23,579 bases of DNA from Candidatus Proximibacter danicus (GTDB lineage: Bacteria > Pseudomonadota > Gammaproteobacteria > Burkholderiales > Rhodocyclaceae). Below the pieces are notes generated by a model that was given only the letters and a program-made list of their open reading frames with translations, searched no databases and was not told where the DNA came from. Location of the stretch: NCBI GenBank assembly GCA_016710885.1, contig JADJUC010000011.1, forward strand, positions 1 to 23,579, in the 5' to 3' direction. A program made the position numbers and the translations under genes. Positions 10,041-17,062 of this stretch are shown piece by piece (within the stretch, counting starts at the first letter, position 1; each line of letters opens with the position of its first letter).

Positions 10041-10874
10041 GGTTTTGGCTGGAGATAGCGATTGAGGGTGGCCGCCTTGTCGAAGCGCGGTTCAGAATGC
10101 GTCGGCCTGTTCTTCAGTGCATCGGGAGGCGGCGACATGTCGGGCCACGGATGCCGCGCATAGGGGTAGGGGATGCGATACCACGCGCGCCCCCCATGAC
10201 ATCCGTAGCAGACATCGGCGTTTTCCTGGCCGGCAGCCTCGATGGCGCGCGCGTCGAGGTAACTCACCTCGTGGCGGTTGGTGCGGATCACGGCATGGCA
10301 GGCCACGCAGCTATTGCCCATCTGCTCCTTGATCTCCGCCCAGGGACCGGGCAGCCCCATCACTTTCCAGTCCATCTGGCCATGGCACTTGAGGCATGTC
10401 GTTTCTGGATTGACCTGCTTGCGCAGCGTGAAGGCGCCGCTATCCCTCGGTGCATCGGCGGCAGCCCCCGGTGCTTCTTCGCGTGGATCGTGCCCTTCAT
10501 GACAGGTGTTGCAGCTGAGCCTCATCAATTGCTTGGCCATCGGCGTGACGAGATGGCGGCGGTGGAAGGTGTCCTGCTCGCCGGCATAGGTGGAGACTTG
10601 CTGGTACCACGCCTGGGCAGTGGCGGCCTGGACGCCGGCGGGCGAAGCCTTGCGCACCCGGTCATCGAGCACTTCGCGGTGACAGGCGAGGCACTGTTCG
10701 TCGGTGGCAGTGGCGATCGCAGGTTGGAAGTGGAGTGGGCTGTAGGTGGCGCGCAGGTGATCCGGTGGCGGGTTGCCGGAAAATGCTGGTGCCGTGTCGA
10801 AATCGCCAATGCGGGAACACGACAGCAACCAGCGCGGCGATGACGAGGCCGATAAGCGGAATCTTTTTGGTCAT
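10037..10874 (-). CDS. Periplasmic pentaheme cytochrome c, one frameshift near the N-terminus
   Basis: It starts MTKKIPLIGLVIAALVAVV at the ATG at 10874, a signal peptide or membrane anchor. One frame change near 10820 then leads into a 263-residue frame with five heme sites in order: CLACH, CNTCH, CLKCH, CVACH and CYGCH. Many other His residues (FHRRHL, EGHDP, RNRHEV) could serve as distal ligands. The C-terminus contains the aromatic stretch GGRAWYRIPYPYARHPWPDM. The protein is not clearly NapB, NrfH or TorC. It overlaps its neighbours by ATGA on both sides, which ties it to the secreted 112-aa protein upstream and to the molybdoenzyme downstream. I infer that it passes electrons to or from the molybdoenzyme in the periplasm. 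Confidence 0.87.
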
Positions 10875-11209
10875 TTCTTCTGTTGCCGTGAAATCGGTGA
10901 ACCTGGCTGTGGCACGTGCCAGTTACGCAGGTCATAAGGGGCGGGCATGCCGGGCTCGGAGAACGGGGTGTACCAGCCACCCTGATCGTCGAGGAAACTC
11001 AGGCTGGCAGGCGGCGGTGTCGTGATGCCGTGCAGCGCGCGCGTCGTATCCAGCGGCGGCGACACAGTGATCCGGGGGGGGCTGGGAGGTCTTTGCCATG
11101 GAGTGAATCCGGCGACCATAGCGGTATCTGCCGCGTGGGCCGTTATATGCCCCGACAGCAGAGGAAGTAGCGCAGCAAATGACAGGGACAGCCAGCGGTT
11201 TCGGTTCAT
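10871..11209 (-). CDS. Small secreted Pro-rich protein of unknown function
   Basis: A 112-residue product with a clear Sec leader (MNRNRWLSLSFAALLPLLSG, cleavage likely after AHA near residue 26). The mature part is rich in Pro and aromatic residues, for example FTPWQRPPSPPRITV and GGWYTPFSEPGMPAPYDLRN. It has no Cys, heme motif or membrane helix. I do not recognise a family. Its stop overlaps the cytochrome start as ATGA, which makes it the first gene of the respiratory operon and a plausible small periplasmic subunit of the cytochrome/molybdoenzyme complex. An upstream extension to 11263 would run through the terminator hairpin, so I chose the ATG at 11209, although no strong ribosome site precedes it. 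Confidence 0.7.
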   Translation of the reverse strand: MNRNRWLSLSFAALLPLLSGHITAHAADTAMVAGFTPWQRPPSPPRITVSPPLDTTRALHGITTPPPASLSFLDDQGGWYTPFSEPGMPAPYDLRNWHVPQPGSPISRQQKK

Positions 11210-11233
11210 GGCAGCGGATGCGTGTGGTGTTTG

Positions 11234-11261
11234 AAAAAAGATGGGAGGTCGCCCTCCCATC
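11234..11261 (-). terminator. Intrinsic terminator after the Met-rich repeat gene
   Basis: Read on the minus strand, a perfect nine-base-pair stem GATGGGAGG / CCTCCCATC with a four-base loop is followed directly by six T. It lies about 25 bases after the Met-rich gene stop and about 25 bases before the start of the first respiratory gene. It should end most transcripts of the Met-rich gene, leaving the operon either to read-through or to a promoter of its own that I cannot place. Confidence 0.9.
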
Positions 11262-11286
11262 AACCCCTAACGAGAAAACGCCGTAA

Positions 11287-11715
11287 TTACTTCTTGCCTT
11301 CCATGCCCGACATGCCGCTCATGCCGCTCATGCCTTTCTGCTTGTCTTTCTTGCCTTCCATGCCGGACATACCGCTCATGCCCTTCTGACCTTCCATACC
11401 CGACATACCGGACATGCCCTTCTGGCCTTCCATACCGGACATACCCGACATGCCCTTCTGTCCTTCCATACCGGACATGCCGGACATGCCCTTCTGCTTG
11501 TCCTTCTTGCCTTCCATGCCGGACATGCCCGACATGCCCTTCTGGCCTTCCATGCCGGACATGCCTGACATGCCTTTTTGACCTTCCATGCCCGACATAC
11601 CCGACATGCCCTTTTGGCCTTCCATGCCCGACATACCCTTCTGGTCGGCAGCGATGGCGGCGCCGGCGATACCGAGCGAAAGGATGGAAGCGATAACGAT
11701 AGTCTTGGAGTTCAT
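11287..11715 (-). CDS. Secreted methionine-rich GMSGM-repeat protein
   Basis: Intact 142-residue product. Residues 1-23 form a Sec signal peptide ending AIAA. The mature part is nothing but repeats: nine units based on GMSGMSGMEGQK, two of them extended to end EGKKDKQK, arranged as two groups of four plus a last unit. The protein has 28 Met and no Cys, His or aromatic residue, and M-x2-M-x2-M spacing recurs throughout. Two roles fit. Periplasmic Met-rich peptides such as MrpX of Azospira act as an oxidisable sink for hypochlorite, repaired by methionine sulfoxide reductase. M-x2-M clusters also bind Cu(I) or Ag(I), as in Ctr1. A GAGG ribosome site lies about ten bases before the ATG at 11715, and the gene has its own terminator. 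Lys/Glu between the Met blocks should keep it soluble and disordered. Confidence 0.88.
   Translation of the reverse strand: MNSKTIVIASILSLGIAGAAIAADQKGMSGMEGQKGMSGMSGMEGQKGMSGMSGMEGQKGMSGMSGMEGKKDKQKGMSGMSGMEGQKGMSGMSGMEGQKGMSGMSGMEGQKGMSGMSGMEGKKDKQKGMSGMSGMSGMEGKK
11290..11637 (-). repeat. In-frame tandem repeat (36-base unit) coding for the GMSGM blocks
   Basis: Nine imperfect units, mostly 36 bases, with two of 48 bases and shorter or longer end units. They differ mainly at third codon positions (CCC/CCG/CCT alternation seen on the plus strand), so selection on the protein rather than very recent DNA duplication keeps them alike. Unit number could be misassembled in short-read data or vary between strains. 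Confidence 0.9.
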
Positions 11716-11830
11716 ATAGATAGATCCTCTTCGAAGAGATAAAAAACGATGCAATGCCCGGCTCAAACCGGGCTCCGAAACAAAGCCCCTTTGGAGTTTT
11801 TGTTCAGTGCTCCAATAGCAGTTAGCGTGC
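11716..11830 (-). promoter_or_regulatory. Likely 5' leader of the Met-rich gene with stem-loops
   Basis: On the minus strand three inverted repeats precede the gene: TTGGAG/CTCCAA (about 11791-11815), GCCCGG/CCGGGC (11756-11773, six-base loop) followed some twelve bases later by a run of six T, and the palindrome CTCTTCGAAGAG (11727-11738), whose 3' arm includes the GAGG ribosome site. The arrangement could attenuate transcription or mask translation. No -35/-10 pair is convincing. This is a structural observation only. Confidence 0.4.
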
Positions 11831-12050
11831 CCGGCTTTTTTACGCTTTCAAGCCATTGAATTTAAATGATATTTCGTTCTTGGCGAGCGCTTGGCTCCCG
11901 TTGGCTATGCCAGAATGGCAGGGGGTTTTCGGCCGTGCTGCGCAACTCGTTGATTCGTCACAAATTCGTGACGTGCCGAAATGTCATGTGCCGTTAAAAT
12001 CCTGTTGCGGTCAGCTATCATTGCGGCCTACGAACTTGGCAGACACTTCA
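11831..12050 (+). promoter_or_regulatory. Divergent intergenic region upstream of greB, with a perfect inverted repeat
   Basis: Non-coding spacer between the minus-strand Met-rich gene and plus-strand greB. CGTCAC-N6-GTGACG at 11956-11973 is a perfect inverted repeat of operator-like size. A TAAAAT at about 11994-11999 could be a -10 box for greB, but no matching -35 is clear. AT-rich TTTAAATGATATTT lies at about 11870. The inverted repeat is the opposite polarity of a CRP site, so CRP is not suggested. Confidence 0.35.
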
Positions 12051-12615
12051 TGAGCAAGGCCTTTACCCGCGAATCCGATAGCGACCGCGACGACGAAGAT
12101 GAAATTCAACCCGCACTTCAGTTGCCGCAGGGGGTAAAGAACTACATCTCGCCTGCGGGGCACGCACGTCTCAAGGCCGAGTTTGAGCACCTGCTCCGCG
12201 TTGAACGGCCGCATGTCGTGGAGATCGTCTCGTGGGCAGCTTCCAATGGCGACCGTTCGGAAAACGGCGACTACATCTACGGCAAGCGCCGCCTGCGCGA
12301 AATCGACCGTCGTCTGCGCTTCCTGACCAAGCGCCTGACATTGCCGAGGTGGTCGATCCGTTGAGCCAGCAGAATGCCGATCAGGTTTTTTTTGGCGCCA
12401 CCGTCACGCTGGCCGATGAGCAAGGCGCAGAGAACACCTATACCATCGTCGGCGTCGACGAAACCGACCTCAGTCGTGGCCATATCAGCTGGGTTTCACC
12501 GATAGCTCGCGCCTTGATCAAGGCACGTGAAGGCGATACGGTGCGTTTTCAGAGCCCTGCCGGCTGGCGTGAAGTCGAGATCGTCAGCGTCGATTACCGG
12601 AGTATCGAACCTTGA
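12051..12615 (+). CDS. greB: Transcript cleavage factor GreB, one frameshift
   Basis: GreB stimulates cleavage of backtracked RNA in the RNA polymerase secondary channel. The N-terminus MSKAFTRESDSDRDDED and the coiled-coil tip SWAASNGDRSENGDYIYGKR are diagnostic, with the acidic tip residues present. The C-terminal FKBP-like domain is seen in DQVFFGATVTLADEQG and ISWVSPIARALIKAREGDTV. A single missing base near 12333 splits the gene: KRL should continue DIAEVVDPLSQQ. Corrected length is about 188 residues, slightly longer than E. coli GreB (158) through the acidic N-terminal extension. Its stop overlaps the TTG start of the CBS/GGDEF protein, so the two are co-transcribed. Confidence 0.93.
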
Positions 12616-14745
12616 CCAACGATTTGCCGATTGAGCACTTCATGCAGCGCGATCTTTTAGAGTGCGCGCCGGACGTCGCGCTTGGCGATGCCGCGCGCCT
12701 GATGCGCGACGCGCGCTGCGGATCGATCCTGATTATCGAGAATGGCGTCCTGCTGGGCATCTGGACGGAAACCGACGCGCTGACCATGGCCTGGGACTCG
12801 CCAGCAGTTCTGGAGCGGCCGATTCGTGAGTTCATGAATTCCCCGGTAAAGACGATCGCCGCCTCCGCAACGCTGGGGGAAACGGTTTTTTGCATGCGTG
12901 GCTCGGGAATTCGCCATGTCGTGGTGACCGGTACCGCTGAACGGCCGCTCGGAATGGTTTCCCAGACAGATCTTGTTCGCCACCAGAGCGTTGAATTCTT
13001 TGTCAGCGTACGTGAGGTCGGGACAGTGGTGCCTCAGGCCCCGCTGGTCATCGCGAGTACGGCATCGCTGGCCGAGGCGCGACGTCAGATGGCGGTGCAA
13101 CGCTGCGACGCCATGGTGGTCGTCGGCGAAGATGGCGGATACGGGATCATTACGGCGCGTGACGTCTTGCATGCGGCAGCTGAGCGGTGTGTTGACGCGA
13201 GCGTCGGCGAGGTGGCGAGTTTTCCATTGTTGACCGTGCAGCGTACTTCTTCCCTGTTTGCTGCACGAAAACTTTTCATGGATCGCCATATTCGCCATCT
13301 TGGCGTCTGCGCCGAAGAAAAAGTCATCGGCCTGCTCTCTTTCAACGACATCATGGACGACGTCGAAGCGGGCTACATTCGCGAGTTGCGTAGCGAATTG
13401 CGCCAGCAGACGGAGCAGCTACGTCATACCGAGTCACAGATAAAAACGCAGACCAGCATGACCGAAGCGGTTTTCGATGCGTTGCCGATCAGCGTGCTGG
13501 TAAAGGATGCAAAAGGAACCTTCCTGATTGCCAACAAAATGGCCAGCGAGGTGCTGGGCAAGGCGCGTGGAGAAATCGTCGGCCACAATGACCGCGATCT
13601 TCTGCCGGTGGAGGCTGTCCGCTGCAATGCTGAAGACGACGCACGGGCGCGGGCCGCCGGACAGACGCTGACGCGTGAAATGAAGCTTGCCGATGGCAGG
13701 ATTCTGGTCGCACACAAGCGTGCCGTTCAGCTCGACGATAGCTGTTACCTGATCGATGCCTCAATCGACGTCACTGACTGGAAACGGGCCGATGCACTGA
13801 TGGTCAGCAGCCATCATGTGCTCGAACTCATTGTCGGTGGCGCCGATCTGCCCGTGGTGCTCAATGCCATCTGTCAGCGCATGGAAGTCCACCTGCCACA
13901 GTCGATGTGCTCGATTTTACTGGTTGACGAAGATGGTCGCTTGCGTGTCAGCGCAGCGCCGAGCATTGCCGAAACCTATTTGCGAGGGATAGACGGCATT
14001 GCCATCGGGCCGGACGTCGGGTCCTGTGGCACAGCGGCTTTCCGCAAGGAGCAGGTGATTGTCGAAGACATTGCCAGCAGCCCGCTGTGGAAAGTAGGGG
14101 GGAAACACGCTTTGAAGCATGGCCTGCGTGCCTGCTGGTCGACTCCTTTCTTTTCCAGTGAACGCAAGGTTCTTGGTACCTTTGCCATTTATTTCGCTGA
14201 ACCGCGTGCCCCACGAGAGAGTGACATGGCGGTGATTGCCCACGCGACTCGACTGGCTTCGCTCGCCGTTGAGCGTTGGCGACAGATTGCCGACCTGCGT
14301 CGCATGGCGACCACTGATTTGCTGACCGGGCTACCCAACCGCGCCGATTTTTTTGACCGTGCGGCCGAAGAACTTCGCCGTGCCAGCCGTTTCGATCGCT
14401 CGCCAGCGTTGCTGATGGTGGACCTGGATCGTTTCAAGCGAATCAACGACAGATTTGGCCATGGCGCCGGAGACGAAGCACTACGGGCGATGCTTCCCGA
14501 GACCGATATCAATGGCGCACTACTGGCGGCAGAACGTCTTCGGGTGGCCGTTGAGGCGCTTCGCATCTCGCTTCCAGGTAACGAGACACTGTCGTTTACG
14601 GTCAGTATCGGTCTCGCCATGCCAAAACAGGATGAACCGATCGACAGCCTGATGGCACGCGCCGACGCTGCCCCTCTACACAGCCAAGGACAACGGACGC
14701 AATCGTGTCGAGTGTGCTGACGGAGTATCCCGCTCAGAGCGCTGA
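12612..14745 (+). CDS. CBS-CBS-PAS-GAF-GGDEF signalling protein lacking its GGDEF signature, C-terminal frameshift
   Basis: A TTG start at 12612 overlaps the greB stop and has GGAG nine bases upstream. Residues about 5-245 hold four CBS motifs (two Bateman modules, FMQRDLLECAPDVALGDAAR to VIGLLSFNDIMDD), which usually bind adenine nucleotides. A short coiled coil follows, then a PAS domain (about 285-400, VFDALPISVLVKDAKGTFLI), a GAF domain (about 405-560) and a diguanylate cyclase domain from about 565 (TDLLTGLPNRADFFDRAAEE, VDLDRFKRINDRFGHGAGDE). After GDEALRAM (residue 627) the text jumps straight to LPETDINGALLAAERLR, so the stretch that should carry GG[DE]EF is absent. An extra base near 14672 shifts the end. 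Corrected, it reads LYTAKDNGRNRVECA and stops at 14745; uncorrected, it stops at 14720. As written it could not make c-di-GMP. Confidence 0.88.
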
Positions 14746-14785
14746 TGGTTGTTGCGAGACGTTTGATCCTTGAAAAAGCAGTTGA

Positions 14786-14905
14786 CCACCGAGTTCACGG
14801 AGAACACGGAGTAAAAACAATGGATTGCAGATTCGCGGCATCCACCCGCCAGGGGTCGTGGCACAGGCTCGAGATCGCCTTCTCCGGTGTTCTCCGTGCT
14901 CTCCG
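14786..14905. repeat. Imperfect inverted repeat in the spacer upstream of htpG
   Basis: CACGGAGAACACGGAG at 14796-14811 is matched in inverted orientation at 14882-14898 with one extra base. The arms are about 70 bases apart, and the interior has no open frame of note. The left arm is preceded by ACCACCGAG, which recurs in the hairpin just after htpG (16970). This looks like a small non-coding dispersed repeat element rather than a simple terminator. The 14746-15071 spacer otherwise contains only the heat-shock promoter. Confidence 0.6.
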
Positions 14906-15009
14906 GGTTTCGAACCGAGGCGTTTAGGTTGATTGACGGCCTTGTCAGCGCGGATTGGTAGTGGTTCAGACAAATGGCTTGAGCAGCCTGAACATCGCGT
15001 TGCGTAGGG

Positions 15010-15038
15010 CTTGAAATCTCCTCAAACGCCCCCCATCT
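15010..15038 (+). promoter_or_regulatory. Sigma-32 (heat-shock) promoter of htpG
   Basis: CTTGAAA at 15010-15016 and CCCCATCT at 15031-15038 are separated by 14 bases. This matches the known RpoH consensus CTTGAA-N(13-17)-CCCCATNT. The start of htpG lies 33 bases after the -10 element, with GGAG at about 15059, giving a short leader. Direct heat-shock control of this htpG is strongly suggested. Confidence 0.92.
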
Positions 15039-15071
15039 CCCATCGGTCAATGAACTACGGAGTGTTTTTAC

Positions 15072-16962
15072 ATGGGCGCACAAAAGGAAACCCTGGGCTT
15101 TCAGGCCGAAGTGAAGCAACTGCTTCACCTGATGATCCATTCGCCGTATTCGAACAAGGAAATCTTCCTCCGCGAGCTGGTCTCGAACGCTTCCGACGCC
15201 TGCGACAAGTTGCGTTTCGAGGCGCTGGACAATGCGGCGCTGTATGAGAGTGAATCTGAACTGAAGATCCGCGTCGCTTACGACAAGGACGCGCGCACCC
15301 TCACCATTTCGACAACGGCATCGGCCTGCGCGTGACGAAGCTGTTGCCCACCCCGGCACCATCGCCAAGTCCGGCACGCGCGAGTTCTTCGCGGCGCTGA
15401 CCGGCGACCAGGAGGATGCGAACCTGATTGGCCAGTTCGGCGTCGGTTTTATTCCTCCTTCATCGTTGCCGACAAGGTCACTCTGGTCTCCCGCCGCGCC
15501 GGCCAGAACAAGGACCAGGCCGTGAAGTGGGAATCGGGCGGCGAGGGCGATTTCTCGGTTGAGATGGTCGAGAAGGAAGGCCGTGGCACGGACGTGACGC
15601 TGCACCTGCGCGAGGGTGAGGACGAATTTCTCGGCGGCTGGAAGCTCAAGAGCATCCTGAAGAAATACTCCGACCACATCACGCTGCCGATCCTGATGAA
15701 GAAGGAAGAGTGGAAGGACGGCGCGCAGGTCATGACCGACGAGGACGAGACGGTCAACCAGGCCAGCGCGCTGTGGGCCCGCGCCAAGTCGAGATCACCG
15801 ACGAGCAGTACAAGGAGTTCTACAAGCACGTTGCCCACGACTTTGAAGACCCGCTGGCGTGGACGCATGCCCGTGTCGAAGGCAAGCAGGAATATACGCA
15901 GCTGCTCTACATCCCGGCACGCGCCCCGTTCGACATGTTCGAGCGCACCGCCCGCCACGGCGTCAAGCTCTACGTCAAAGCGCGTCTGCATCATGGACGA
16001 TGCAGAACAGCTGATGCCGCTTTACATGCGCTTCGTGCGCGGGGTGGTCGATTCGTCTGACCTGCCGCTCAACGTTTCGCGTGAAATCCTGCAGCAAAGC
16101 AAGGACATCGAGTCGATCAAGGGCGGCTGTACCAGAAGGTCCTCGGCATGATCGAGGACATGGCCGAGAACGATGCCGAGAAGTTCGCCAAGTTCTGGGG
16201 CGAGTTCGGCAGGTGTTGAAGGAAGGCGTCGGCGAAGACCACGCCAACAAGGAGCGCATCGCTGTTGCCGCGCTTCGCCTCGACGCACAACGATACGCCT
16301 GCTGAAACCGTGTCGCTGGCCGACTACATCGGCCGCATGAAGGAAGGCCAGGAGAAGATCTACTACGTTACCGCTGAAACTTTCAACGCCGCCAAGAACA
16401 GCCCGCACCTCGAAATCTTCCGCAAGAAGGGCATCGAAGTGCTGTTGCTCGCCGAACGTGTGGATGAATGGGTGGTTGGCAGTCTGACCGAGTTCGACGG
16501 CAAGCAACTGCAATCCGTCGCCAAGGGGGGGCTCGATCTCGGTTCGCTCGAAGATGCCAAGGACAAGGAAGAAACCGAGAAGGCTGCGGATGAGTACAAG
16601 GGAACTGATCGGCAAAATCAAGACCGAACTCGCCGACAAGGTGAAGGACGTTCGCGTCACCCACCGCCTGACCGATTCTCCCGTCCTGCCTGGTCGCCGA
16701 CGAGCATGATCTGGGCGGCAACCTGGCCCGCATCCTCAAGGCCGCCGGCCAGAAGGCCCCAGCCAGCCAGCCGATCCTCGAAATCAACCCGAACCACCCG
16801 GCCGTGCAGCGCCTCAAATACGAGGAAACCCGTTTCTCGGATTGGGCCAACCTGCTGCTCGAGCAGGCGACGCTGGCTGAAGGCGGAACGTTGGACGATC
16901 CGGCCGGTTTCGTGAAGCGCATCAATGACCTGATGCTGGCCTTGTCCGGCGGCACTAAATAA
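15072..16962 (+). CDS. htpG: Molecular chaperone HtpG (Hsp90), many frameshifts
   Basis: HtpG is the bacterial Hsp90, an ATP-driven dimeric chaperone for late folding and stress protection. Start at 15072 (MGAQKETLGFQAEVKQLLHL) is the family N-terminus. The ATP-binding block NKEIFLRELVSNASDACDKL with its catalytic Glu and ligand Asn is intact. GTIAKSGTREFFAAL and IGQFGVGF are seen in the next frames, then the middle domain (LPLNVSREILQQSKDIESIK, LRFASTHNDTPAETVSLADY) and the C-terminal dimerisation domain ending INDLMLALSGGTK at 16962. Corrected length is about 630 residues, normal for the family. Roughly ten frame changes are spread through the gene. A sigma-32 promoter lies upstream. Because htpG is conserved, the damage most likely reflects sequence error. 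Confidence 0.95.
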
Positions 16963-16969
16963 AGGATTC

Positions 16970-17015
16970 ACCACCGAGATGCGGCCGAAAAAATAGTCGG
17001 TCACGCCTCGGTGGT
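16970..17015. terminator. Inverted repeat between convergent htpG and copper ATPase genes
   Basis: ACCACCGAG (16970-16978) and CTCGGTGGT (17007-17015) form a perfect nine-base stem around a 28-base interior that can pair further (GGCCGA/TCGGTC). It starts eight bases after the htpG stop and lies 48 bases before the end of the convergent ATPase gene. No long T run follows on either strand, so it may be a weak bidirectional terminator or a repeat element. It shares ACCACCGAG with the repeat upstream of htpG. Confidence 0.5.
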
Positions 17016-17062
17016 TTGCAGCGCGAGTTACGCTTTGGTCATGCCTGCGCAATACCCGTTGA

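Noticed and set aside
11287..11715. CRISPR-like array from regularly spaced repeats
   Set aside because: The repeats are contiguous, in frame and encode the GMSGM protein with a signal peptide and stop; there are no unique spacers.
11881..11896. Sigma-54 promoter (TGGC...TTGGC)
   Set aside because: The distance between the GG and GC elements does not match the required -24/-12 spacing.
11956..11973. CRP/FNR-type operator
   Set aside because: The half-sites GTCAC...GTGAC are the reverse of TGTGA...TCACA and do not match TTGAT...ATCAA.
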